Shown one piece after another: positions 1-10,835 of a DNA stretch of 64,000 bases. Location: the NCBI GenBank assembly GCA_016946835.1, contig JACVTC010000145.1, positions 12,501-76,500 of the forward strand. The letters run 5' to 3'. Within the stretch, counting starts at the first letter, position 1; each line of letters starts with the position of its first letter. The translations under genes and the position numbers were made by a program. The notes under the pieces are model-generated. The model was given only the letters and a program-made list of their open reading frames with translations. It did not search any database and had not been told where the DNA came from. The stretch is from Neocallimastix lanati (nom. inval.). Its lineage: Eukaryota > Neocallimastigomycota > Neocallimastigomycetes > Neocallimastigales > Neocallimastigaceae.

Positions 1-234
1 CTATTTATTTTATTTTATTTTATTTTATTTTATTTTATTTTATTTTATTTTATTTTATTTTATTTTATTTTATTTTATTTTATTTTATTTTATTTTATTT
101 TATTTTATTTTATTTTATTTTATTTTATTTTATTTTATTTTATTTTATTTTATTTTATTTTATTTTATTTTATTTTATTTTATTTTATTTTATTTTATTT
201 TATTTTATTTTATTTTATTTTATTTTATTTTATT
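1..234. repeat. (TTTTA)n pentanucleotide array
   Basis: About 45 nearly perfect TTTTA units run from the left edge of the window. After a 28-bp unique interruption the same pentamer resumes at about 262-300. No TTAGGG-like telomeric unit is present, so this is a simple satellite. Its true left extent is unknown. Confidence 0.95.
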
Positions 235-1317
235 TAATCTGTACTTTATATTCATATTCTACTATTTATTTTATTTTATTTTATTTTATTTTATTTTATT
301 AAATTATATAAATTTTTACTTTTATTTTCTTTTTTTTAAAATCAAATATAATTTTTTTTTATTTTTTATTTTAATATATTTAAGACTAGGAAGAAAATGA
401 GAAAATACAATTCATTTTCTTTCTTTATTAATTATTAAAAAAAATATAAATATATTATATGAGTGTAAAAAAGCATTATATATATGTTAAGATAAAAAAA
501 TATATTTACAATATATATCAAATATAAAAAAAATGTACAATATATATCAAATAAAATTTAATAACGTTAATGTAATACAATGAATATAAAGAGAAATTTT
601 AATGAATGGAATAGTATTATGATATGAGTAGAAGTCATTTCGACATAAATATTTAATAAAATAAAACAAAAAATTAATATCTGTAAAGTAGATAGTGTGG
701 AGATTACTAAACTCTCCCTCAAACCAAAGGAAATATTATCAGAAGACTCAATTTCTGCAGAATCGAAAATGTATTTCTATTTGTTTAAAATATACTATGA
801 GGACTAGTAATAGAGGTTCCTCTTTGCCACATCGGTTCGATATTGACTTTCTTCGTTGTGAAGAGTTTTTTACTACATTAATCAAAAAGTAACTCAAGAG
901 AGCTACTAAAGACTAGTATAGTGCTGTTAATGTAATATGCGAATTTAATTATATGGAGCATTAGATCAAGAACTCTTTAATAGAAATTCTTTTAAATTTA
1001 AATATAGAAAATAAAAAAAAATAATAAAGTATAATAGTATAAAAATATAAATATAAAAGAAATCATATATATATAATTATATAAAAAATAATCAGAATTA
1101 ATTTTTTAAATTATATGTATTTTATTCCAAAAAAAAATCAAGTATTCCAAGTTCTCAAAAACTCCTTTTACAAAATAAGTTATATAAATATAAATTTAAA
1201 ATACTTGCCAATGAAATTTCTTCGTATTAAGGAATCATTTTTACATTGAGAATTAATTCCCCTAGTAGGCGAAATTTCAAACTTGTTTTAAAGTAAGAAA
1301 AAATCGAGTTAACTATC
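235..1317. other. AT-rich spacer with an unassigned moderately complex stretch
   Basis: No gene is supported. Positions 590-960 are less AT-rich than the surroundings. The part at 590-702 resembles 9790-9892, just upstream of the intact LINE ORF: both end in TAGATAGTGTGG, with a shared TTTCGACA further left. A 65-codon open frame at 695-892 has no recognisable domain and probably belongs to a repeat. The short pentamer array at 262-300 lies here. Confidence 0.5.
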
Positions 1318-3049
1318 TTTTTTTTTTTTTTTTTTAGACTTAGAGAAAACTTGATTTAATTTATAATAATAATAAAATTAAATGATTTTAATAAAAAAAA
1401 ATAAAATAAATGAAATAAAATATTATATATTATAAAATTATGAAAGTGCGTTAGAAGCAATAGCTTCTAACTTTTCCCATTCCTCAATGATAACACCACG
1501 TCCATTATTGTGAGTAATAATTTCAGTATTAGTGTTATCTAACGAATCTGTATTAGTTTTTTCACCGGGAGGTGAAAATCCATACCTTATCATTTCGACG
1601 TCGACGCTCTTGTCAACGGTAGATTCAACGGAATACCATTTCATCATCAAACTAAAAGATCGACAAATTAATGGTATTACGTTTGTTAGAAACTCCGCAA
1701 TCCCCACAAAATACGGAACAATCGACGAAGTTGTACTTTGTTTAAAAATATTGTCAACTAATTGTCTTTGTTCCCCATCATTAACTTTAATTTTTTCATA
1801 TATTGAATGCCCATCAAGAAGAGCACTCAATATAAAGTAATAAATATTATTATCATAATCCTTTTCTGAATCTAAAAAAAATATCCAAGGATTTTTGTTC
1901 AATTATCATTGCAAACTTCAATAAGAGATCATCTAGAAAAGGTAAAGATTTATTTCTGTAATTTTCCAATTCTTTACAGGCAAAGATCCAGTGAGAAAAT
2001 CTAGGTACACTAACACCACAACAAGGGCAACATTTAGGGCAATCTTCTGAGACGATTTTTCTTTTAATGGAAATACTAATGTCAAATTTAAAACCACACC
2101 TAATACGAGAAATCCAAAAGAATCCCAACTGATACTTAGGATATTGAAATGTTAAGTTTCTGATTTCTGAAATAAATCCAAAATCATTCTCCTTGTAAAT
2201 AATTGCTTTTTTAGCTTTTGAGGGTTTGAAAACATCTCTTTCCCAATTAAAACTTTTTTATTTCACTTGTTCTCTTACCATTTAATTTCTTATCCAAAGT
2301 CCTTGATTCTTTAGTCCATGAGTAATGTGACATAGTAGGAATATTATTAGTGAGATGATTAATAATACATGATGAATTTTTCCATTTTCTAAAGCATCGT
2401 AAATTGAGATATAGCACAGACAGCTAAAAGAGGAGGTATTCTCAATTCAAGAGTAATATCATAGAGGCTAACAGAAGAATTGCGAGATTTAAATCCGTAA
2501 CTCCAATAAAGTCCTCTATTAATAATTTTTTGAGCTTTAGAACATCTGCTCTTATTTGAACCAAAGAGAGGAGCATAATATATAACAAGACTAAGAATTA
2601 ACCAAATTAAAACATATTTCTTCAATGGGAGAGGAATAGATTTATTAATAAGAAATCGAAAGTAAAAATTTAACTTGACATTTAAATTACTGTTTAATTT
2701 GGATTGTATAGGTTTCAATGATAAAAATTCATCAAAAGGAATACCAAGATAAGTATAGTTGTCAGTTTTAGGTAATTTGTTACTACCAATAAAGAAAGAT
2801 GGATCTTCATAATTTATCGGTTTAACAAAGTTAATCGGTTTCACAACAAGAGTAGCACACTAATTAATTCCAAAAGTCATTTCATTTTTATTAGCCCATT
2901 CATGAACTTTATTCAAAATTTTCTTAAGAGATTGTTTAGATGGAGCAACTAAAACATTATCATCCGCAAAAAGTCCACCACAACAATATTGAGAATCTAA
3001 ATATACACCATACTTATCACAATTATCCAATACATCATTAATGAACAAA
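1318..3049 (-). mobile_element. 5'-truncated, frameshifted LINE copy (family A)
   Basis: Read on the minus strand this is the C-terminal third of the same protein family as the intact element at 5.6-9.8 kb. It has the RT box GGLFADD with following MTFGIN (2860-3048), the YTYLGIPF region (2389-2844), the zinc-knuckle-like CPCCG...HW segment (1853-2128) and the C-terminal tail (1438-1902). The frames are separated by stops and frameshifts, so it is a pseudogene. Its 3' end is a poly(T) at 1318-1335 followed by AGACT (minus strand: AGTCT then poly(A)), matching the 3' terminus of the intact copy. The 5' break coincides with the (TAA)n tract at 3050. Confidence 0.85.
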
Positions 3050-4092
<1,043 letters not shown>

Positions 4093-5450
4093 TTTTTTTT
4101 TTTTTTTTTTATAGCCGCAATTATTGCGAACTTTAATCTTTATTAATTTATTCTTATAAAAAATACATGAATATTTTTAATTTTAATAAAAAATAAAAAA
4201 AGCACAGAATTAATAAAATAAATAAATATTATTTGTTCCAATCTGAACATAATAATAATTGAAATAATGAAATAAAAAGTAATAATCATAAATAAGTGTA
4301 TAAATAAATTCAGAAAAAAATTCATATGCAACAAACCTCACCTCCTTATGGATTAGGGTTTGAATTGACTATCTGAAAGAAATTATGGTCTTCTCCTTCA
4401 GAGGCATTGGCCCTGCTAGCCTGTCTTACTGCATTTTCAGCGTTGACGCTCCTGGTTAGTTTGCACTTATACTTTCGGAATAGTAACCCTTGCCGAGTAC
4501 AAGCCCGAGGCATAATTTCTGTAAAGAGAGCTGCAGATCTCACCAAGAATGGCGTTTTTGAATAATCACCAGAAATGATTTGGTTCTTAAACAAAATATT
4601 TCATTCCTTTTTATAATTTAAATCTATACTTGTAATGAGTGTTTCTTAGTGGGAATATAGACATTACCAACAGAACACTTAGAGTGATTCCAGAGACTAT
4701 ATAGTAGTAGTACGATTCGATTTGAACCTATGGAAGACCATTGCTGGCCAATAGCAATAGGTATAATCGATTGAAGAAGTGTCGCAGTAACCACCAAGAA
4801 TGGAGTATCAGAATAAGCACCTGATATCATCTGGCACTTAAATAGATCCTTCCATTCCCTTGTACTATTATTAATACTTCGACCTCCAAGAAGGAAATTA
4901 AACACTTTTTCACACACACTAGAATCAACATACACATTATTTTTCAATACTATTACTAACATTACTAAAAATACTATTACTAATATTACTATAACTATTA
5001 TTACTATTACTATTATTACTATTACTATTAATACTGTTGTTATTATCATTATTACTATTAACAATATCATTTGTTAGGTTGCCACGGTTAAAAAATCATT
5101 ATATAAAAATAAAATTTTATCATTAACTTCACTACGAATATGACTGAAAAATGGACAATCAATTACCCAATGCCTTATCCATTGTTTATTACTTTTACAA
5201 CAGGGACAAAAATTAGGACACATTTGATCTATTATTTTTGCAGCTTTAGCAATCCTAGCATCTAATCTATATCCGCTTCGTACCAACTTAAAAGATAAAA
5301 GGTAGGATTACTATTATAAAGAAATCTAGAAACTTCCCCTCGTACTACTAGACTGACACATTTATTGATACCAAATTACATTTCATTATTTCTAGCTCAT
5401 TTACTAGCAAACTTTAACAATTTCTTAAGTTGGGATCTTGTCGGAGCACA
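4093..5450 (-). mobile_element. Degenerate LINE copy or copies (family B)
   Basis: Minus-strand pieces in order from the right. RT fragment with NNEM.FGINKC and LVVRGEVS (about 5286-5450). Zinc-knuckle-like CPNFCPCC...RHWVIDCPFF (5074-5286). C-terminal tail with SGAYSDTPFLVV (4624-5070), which ends in an out-of-place endonuclease phrase GNVYIPTKKH. A second, related tail with SGDYSKTPFLV (4346-4594). The left end is poly(T) 4093-4110 followed by ATAGCCGCAATTATTGC, a 3' terminus different from family A and shared with the copy at 34.97 kb. Two tails in tandem and the displaced endonuclease phrase show at least two insertions or rearrangements. No frame is intact. Confidence 0.75.
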
Positions 5451-5606
5451 TTTTTTTTTTTTTTTTTTTTTTAGACAGGGAAGATAATTTTTTTTTTTTT
5501 AGACAGGGAAGAGAATACACTTCCAAAACTTTATTAAATTTTATTTTAAAAAATACATGTAAGTGAAAAGTACATTTCAAATTAAAAATAAAAAATTTAA
5601 AAAATA
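5451..5606 (-). mobile_element. Two stacked LINE family A 3' ends
   Basis: Poly(T) 5451-5472 is followed by AGACAGGGAAGA (5473-5484). A second poly(T) 5488-5500 is followed by the same AGACAGGGAAGA (5501-5512) and about 90 bp resembling the 3' UTR of the neighbouring intact LINE, including the shared TTTAAAAAATACATG. On the minus strand these are nested 3' termini ending TCTTCCCTGTCT plus poly(A). They look like severely 5'-truncated insertions landing in each other's tails. Confidence 0.65.
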
Positions 5607-8600
5607 TTTTTTTTTTTTTTTTTTAGACTAGGAATAAACTTTATTTAATAATATTTTTTTAAAAAATACATGAAGTTTAAATACATGAAATTTTTTTTTT
5701 TTATTTTTTTTATTTTTTTTATTTTTTTTTTTTATATTAATATTAAAAAACTACGTTATGAGATTCGAGGACGAAATGGCCTCTAACTCTTCCCATTCAT
5801 CGAAGATAACTCCATGTGGATGAAAATTATCATTCGAATCTGTATCAGAATTTCTTCTTTGCCTTATCGTTACGACGTCGACGCTCTTGACAACGGTAGG
5901 TCTAACACTATACAAATCGATCATGGTGTAAAAATCACCAATCACAATAGGCATAACGTTAGTAAGGAATTCCGCAAGCCCCACAAAATATGAAATCGGG
6001 AAAGAAGACTCGTTCGAAGGTGATTGAAAAATATTATTAATATATCGCCTTCTTTCCCCCGAGCCGATCTTTAAGATTTCAAATACTGCATTTCCGCCAA
6101 GAAGGAGACACAGCACGTAAAAATTGATATTATCATCAAAATCTTCCTCTTTATCATCAGGAATGTTCAATGATTTCTCATAAACAATAAGAGAAAAATT
6201 AATAAAAATTTCATCAACAAAGGGAATGAAATGTTGCCTAAATTCTTCAAATTTAGGACATAAAAGTATCCAGTGTGTAAAACTAGGAATGCTGTTACTC
6301 TCACCACAACAAGGGCAGTATGTTGGGCAATTTTCTGATACTAGATTACTTTTAACATACGTTTTTACATCAAATTTGAATCCACATTTAATTCGTCCAA
6401 TCCAAAAAAATCCAAGAGAAAATTGTGAAAATTTAAGTGATAGACGTTGAATAAATTTTTTAAAACCAAATTTAAATTTCTTGTATTTTGTAGATCTGAT
6501 CGCAGGAGTGCTTGAATAATGAATATTTTCCCAGTAAAACTTCCTTATTTCTCCAGGAAGTTTATTACTGTGCTTGTGTACTGCTAAACTCCGTGCTTTT
6601 TTCGTCCATGAATAGTGAGAGAGTGTAGGTATATTTTTGACTAAATGAGAAATAATACAAGAACAATCTTTCCACTTTATAAAGCATCGAATCATCGCCT
6701 TAGCACAAAAACTAGCTATAGGAGGTATAGAAAGTTCCTTAGACATATTGTAAATTGAAGTATTGGAGGTTTTATTTTTAAACCCGAAACTCCAATACAA
6801 ACCTCGATTAAAAGCAGTTTGAGCTTTTTCAGTATTCTTTTTATTTGAACCAAGTAAGGGAGCATAATAAAGAACTGAACTAAGGACAAAAGAAACTAGT
6901 ATACGAGTTTTAAAGTAGAAAGGAACATTCCTATTGGTTAAAAATCTAAAGAAAGAGTTAACTGTATAATTAATTTTATTATTCATCTTAGCAATAATAG
7001 GTTTTAAATCCAACGATTCATTAAAAGGTATACCAAGATATGTATATTGATTAGTGCTTGGTATATAGTTCATACCAAGTCTAAAAGTAGGATTTTCATA
7101 ATGTCTTGAAGGTATAAAATTCTTTGGTTTAACAACTAGTGTAGCGCATTTATTGATTCCAAAGGTCATTTCATTTTTAATACCCCAATCATGAGCGATA
7201 TTCAAAAGGTTTTTAAGTGAAGATTTTGTAGGAGCTAATAATACAATATCATCAGCAAATAATCCACCACAACACTTTTTCTTTTCAGTAATCACACCAT
7301 AACTTTTACACTTATCAAAAATATCATTGATAAATATATTGAATAAAATAGGAGAGAGAGGACACCCTTGGCGAACACCACGGTGTATTGGAAATTCTTT
7401 TGAAAGTTTACCATTAAAGTTTGCACGAGCTTTCGAGGTAAGGTATAGATTAGTAATGAATTGAAGGCATTTACCACGAATACCAAGATTATTTAGTTTA
7501 GTAAGTATATTGTAAATTGGAACTGAATCATAAGCTTTTTTAAGGTCAAGAAAGGCAAGAAAGGTAAATTTATCCTTAAATTTTCTTCTTTGACAAATTT
7601 CACGAATGGATACAAATAAACTAATACATTCTTCTTTATTTCTAAAACCAAACTGTTCTGGTCTAATTATTCCATTAGAAAAAGCATAGTCCGATATTCT
7701 TTTAGTGACAATTTTTGATAGAATTTTTAAACCTACATTGATGAGTGAAATACCACGATAATTATTACAATCTGAAAGATCCCCTTTTTTAGGAATAGAA
7801 ACAATAGAAGCAGAGTTCCATTCATTAGGAAAGTCACCATCCCAAATTTTATTAAAAAGTAATAACAGACACTTTGCACAATCGGAATAAGTAACCTCTT
7901 GATTAGAGTCATCCTGAGAAGAAGTACTACTCTCAGAATTAAAAAATGCTTTAAAAAATTCTGTAGGTATACCATCAGGACCAGGTGCTTTGTTATTTTT
8001 CATTGAAAGAACAGTTGAATGAATTTCTGACATGGAAATAGGTTGATTAATATCCCATGATTCCTGAGGAGTAGAAGAATTATTAAGTATTCCTTTCCAA
8101 TAATTTTCATTAAGACTGTGACCAGTTATATCAGAAGCAAGTTCTTCATAGTGTTCTGCAAAACGATTGAGTTGATCTTCTTGGGATACTAGAACATTAC
8201 CTTCTTTATCTTTAATGTATACAGGTGATTGGGAAGGAGAGTAAGAAGGTTTAGAAATTTTCTTAAGTCCAGACCAACCACGCTGGGCATCATTTTTTAA
8301 GAAACATTCGCCGATGGAATGAATCAAATTTTTAAATCTAATATTCCTAATATTTCTTTTAATACAAATGATATAATCAGAAAGAACTCTATATTCTTTT
8401 GAGAGATCACAAAATTCTTGAAGATTTGACAAATCATTACTAAGTTTAAAATTTTTAATCCTTTTATAAAATAAATGTTTTTCATGTGATAATTTCTTAA
8501 TATAAGCAGGACAATGGAACGCTGAACCCTGTAAATTTGTAGGAACTCTTGCTTGAATGTCATCGCCTATTTTATTAGCTGTGTCAAGAAGTTTTTTAAC

Positions 8601-9890
8601 CATTGTATTAGAGTCTAGATTATCATTATGTTCAAATTCATCCAGTAAACATGTGAATTTATTATGAGAGAAGATTGCTTCACGTTTATCCCTACAAATT
8701 CGATTAGACCACTTAATTTGTTTATCCCGAGGGGGAGTAACAAAACCATCAGGAGATATTTTTTTACAAGAAAGAATAAGTGGTAAATGGTCAGAGATGT
8801 CATTAAAAGAGTAGCATACAGAAGCAATATTCAAATAATTTCTTAATTTATCGTTCACTACTATAAAATCAATACAAGAATTCTTTCCACCATTAGACCA
8901 AGTAAATTGATGACCAACCATATCCATAACAAACCATTGAGGGGAAATTCTAAGAATAAGATCTTTGAGTTGTTGCTTAGTCATGTTGAAATCACCAACA
9001 ATAGCCGAAGGGTTATTCTGATGGTTCTTGAGCCAATTAGCCAAATCAGTTTCTGCTTTTTCTCTAGAGTCTTTGTGTTTTTTGCTAGGGATGTAAATGT
9101 TCCCTAAAGAACATCTGACACCCCAAAAAGAGAATATATTTACTGAGAGTATATATCTATATTCAAAATCATCATTAGTGAATTGGCAGGAGGAGTGCAC
9201 ACCTATATAAAGGCCCCTCATACCAGGGATTTTTTTGTCCGCACGTCTCAGTACTGTTCTATAATGATTAAGGAATGGATATGAGTTAGAAAAGGAGTTA
9301 AGGAATGAACTATTACCGACTTCTTGAAGACAAATACAAATAGGATTAAAGATTGAATTAAAATTGGTAAGTCCGTCACGTTTTTCAGAATTCCAACCAT
9401 TTATGTTCCAGCTAATACAGAGGTTGAAATATTTAGTATTCGAGAAAGGGTTAGCATACAGGAGGCTTTCAGAGATGGGGATTGAGGGTTCAGAATAATA
9501 CCTGGTTCTATTATGATTAACATTGCTAAATGTGCGTATCCTTGAAGTAATCTTCCATTTTATTCTTTTAACAGGTAAGTGCTTAGTAATCAAATAAATA
9601 ACCTTCAAATAATCAGTACAATTATTATAGTTAACTCTTAGGATGAAGTAGTTTTCCATATTAATATAGTGTTTTTTAACGATTCCATGAACAACTTCAT
9701 TACAATTTGATATCTTTTTGCTTAAAAATTCCCATAGTCTACTTTCAGTCATTTAAAAAATAAAAAAATAAAAAAGCTCGAAAATATTATGTATTTCGAC
9801 AAGTTGTACTATGCGGGAATTTTTCCCTTCCTAACAAATAAAAAAGAAATAAAACCTATAGAAGTAACATCTTTAAAATAGATAGTGTGG
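5607..9890 (-). mobile_element. Near-intact LINE (family A), non-LTR retrotransposon
   Basis: The element contains the uninterrupted ORF at 5751-9752. Its 3' UTR on the minus strand runs from 5750 to a terminal CCTAGTCT (complement of AGACTAGG at 5625-5632) followed by a poly(A) tail (poly(T) 5607-5624). The 5' boundary is uncertain. Sequence to about 9890 (TAGATAGTGTGG) resembles 590-702 and may be 5' UTR. I could not identify a convincing target-site duplication. ATTTAAAAAATA occurs on both sides (about 5594 and 9749) but is low complexity. Confidence 0.8.
5751..9752 (-). CDS. LINE polyprotein: APE-type endonuclease and reverse transcriptase
   Basis: A single ORF of 1333 residues expected to nick target DNA and prime reverse transcription from it. 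Residues about 108-330 form an exonuclease-endonuclease-phosphatase domain: SWNINGW near 114 and LQEVG after it, GDFNM near 252, and the terminal SDHLPL near 320. The reverse transcriptase spans about 570-900, with PKKGDLSDCNNYRGISL, FLAFLDLKKAYDS (first catalytic Asp, about 737), GVRQGCPLSPILFN and the FADD catalytic box near 832. A C-terminal CPTYCPCCG...THWILLC motif near 1147-1162 is the CCHC-type knuckle common in LINE proteins. The first 107 residues are unrecognised. The start is the first ATG of the open frame. No stops or frameshifts interrupt it, so the copy is young and may be active. Its clade cannot be fixed without a tree. Confidence 0.95.
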   Translation of the reverse strand: MTESRLWEFLSKKISNCNEVVHGIVKKHYINMENYFILRVNYNNCTDYLKVIYLITKHLPVKRIKWKITSRIRTFSNVNHNRTRYYSEPSIPISESLLYANPFSNTKYFNLCISWNINGWNSEKRDGLTNFNSIFNPICICLQEVGNSSFLNSFSNSYPFLNHYRTVLRRADKKIPGMRGLYIGVHSSCQFTNDDFEYRYILSVNIFSFWGVRCSLGNIYIPSKKHKDSREKAETDLANWLKNHQNNPSAIVGDFNMTKQQLKDLILRISPQWFVMDMVGHQFTWSNGGKNSCIDFIVVNDKLRNYLNIASVCYSFNDISDHLPLILSCKKISPDGFVTPPRDKQIKWSNRICRDKREAIFSHNKFTCLLDEFEHNDNLDSNTMVKKLLDTANKIGDDIQARVPTNLQGSAFHCPAYIKKLSHEKHLFYKRIKNFKLSNDLSNLQEFCDLSKEYRVLSDYIICIKRNIRNIRFKNLIHSIGECFLKNDAQRGWSGLKKISKPSYSPSQSPVYIKDKEGNVLVSQEDQLNRFAEHYEELASDITGHSLNENYWKGILNNSSTPQESWDINQPISMSEIHSTVLSMKNNKAPGPDGIPTEFFKAFFNSESSTSSQDDSNQEVTYSDCAKCLLLLFNKIWDGDFPNEWNSASIVSIPKKGDLSDCNNYRGISLINVGLKILSKIVTKRISDYAFSNGIIRPEQFGFRNKEECISLFVSIREICQRRKFKDKFTFLAFLDLKKAYDSVPIYNILTKLNNLGIRGKCLQFITNLYLTSKARANFNGKLSKEFPIHRGVRQGCPLSPILFNIFINDIFDKCKSYGVITEKKKCCGGLFADDIVLLAPTKSSLKNLLNIAHDWGIKNEMTFGINKCATLVVKPKNFIPSRHYENPTFRLGMNYIPSTNQYTYLGIPFNESLDLKPIIAKMNNKINYTVNSFFRFLTNRNVPFYFKTRILVSFVLSSVLYYAPLLGSNKKNTEKAQTAFNRGLYWSFGFKNKTSNTSIYNMSKELSIPPIASFCAKAMIRCFIKWKDCSCIISHLVKNIPTLSHYSWTKKARSLAVHKHSNKLPGEIRKFYWENIHYSSTPAIRSTKYKKFKFGFKKFIQRLSLKFSQFSLGFFWIGRIKCGFKFDVKTYVKSNLVSENCPTYCPCCGESNSIPSFTHWILLCPKFEEFRQHFIPFVDEIFINFSLIVYEKSLNIPDDKEEDFDDNINFYVLCLLLGGNAVFEILKIGSGERRRYINNIFQSPSNESSFPISYFVGLAEFLTNVMPIVIGDFYTMIDLYSVRPTVVKSVDVVTIRQRRNSDTDSNDNFHPHGVIFDEWEELEAISSSNLIT

Positions 9891-10433
9891 TGTTGTCGGA
9901 GCACATAACACAATGTCATCTACAAAAAGACATTAGTACACCTGATATAGGGGCTTATTCCTTTTCCATCAACCCCTCAACAATCATTATTTAGTTACAA
10001 TACTATTATTTTCACAATTACTAAATTAATATTTCCTATTTTCACTATTAATACTTATTACACTATTAATAACAATATTAATTCTATTGTTATTATTATT
10101 AATGACATTCTCTTCATTACTAGTTATCAGAATCATATACTAGTTTTTTTTTTTTTTTAAAAAAAAAAAAATAAAAAATAAAAAAGATAAAATAATACAT
10201 ATAAAAAAAAAAAAATTTGGTTTTTATATTATAAAAAAGAATAGAAATTTTTTATTAAGACGAATATTTTTTTTTTTGTTTGTTTGTTTGTTTTTTCTCT
10301 AAATTTTTGATTTAATTTATTTTTATTTTAAAAAAAATAATATATTATTATATATATAAATTTTATTTTATTACTAATTTTTATTTAAATTCGCAATTTT
10401 TAATTTTAATTTTTAATTACAAAATAAATAAAA

Positions 10434-10467
<34 letters not shown>

Positions 10468-10782
10468 TAATTGGTTTTCTTTCTTCAATATTTATAATTT
10501 TTTTTTTTTTTTTTTATTATATTATTTAAAGACTTTGTTTTAGATACTCAATATTTTATGTTTTTTCTTTTTTTTTTTAATATTTCTTTTTTGTATTTTG
10601 TTTCTTTACATTTTGAAAAGAAATCCATACGAAAAAAAAATATATATATATTTATTATATATAATATATATATTATATATATTTTATGTAATTAAAAATG
10701 TACTAAATTTTTTTAATTATCTTTTGGCATAAATTAAATATGGTTCCTCTTTTTTTTTTAAAAAAACTTCAATTTATTTAAG

Positions 10783-10815
<33 letters not shown>

Positions 10816-10835
10816 TTAAGCTTTTAATAAGAAAT
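9891..10835. other. AT-rich spacer with LINE scraps
   Basis: Positions 9890-9930 read on the minus strand give a broken RT phrase (LF.DDIVLCAPT), joined directly to the endonuclease-type scrap TTAGTACACCTGATATAGG also seen at 3.94 kb. This is a small mosaic of LINE pieces. The rest is homopolymer and (TAA)n (10433-10465). It contains the 3' flank of the CoA-transferase gene, whose stop is at 10836. No further gene is seen. Confidence 0.5.

Noticed and set aside
1-234. Possible telomere at the window start
   Set aside because: The unit is TTTTA, with no G-rich telomeric repeat, and the array resumes after unique sequence.
5594-9760. ATTTAAAAAATA as a target-site duplication of the intact LINE
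   Set aside because: The motif is low complexity in this base composition, and the right copy overlaps the ATG, which would require truncation exactly at the start codon.
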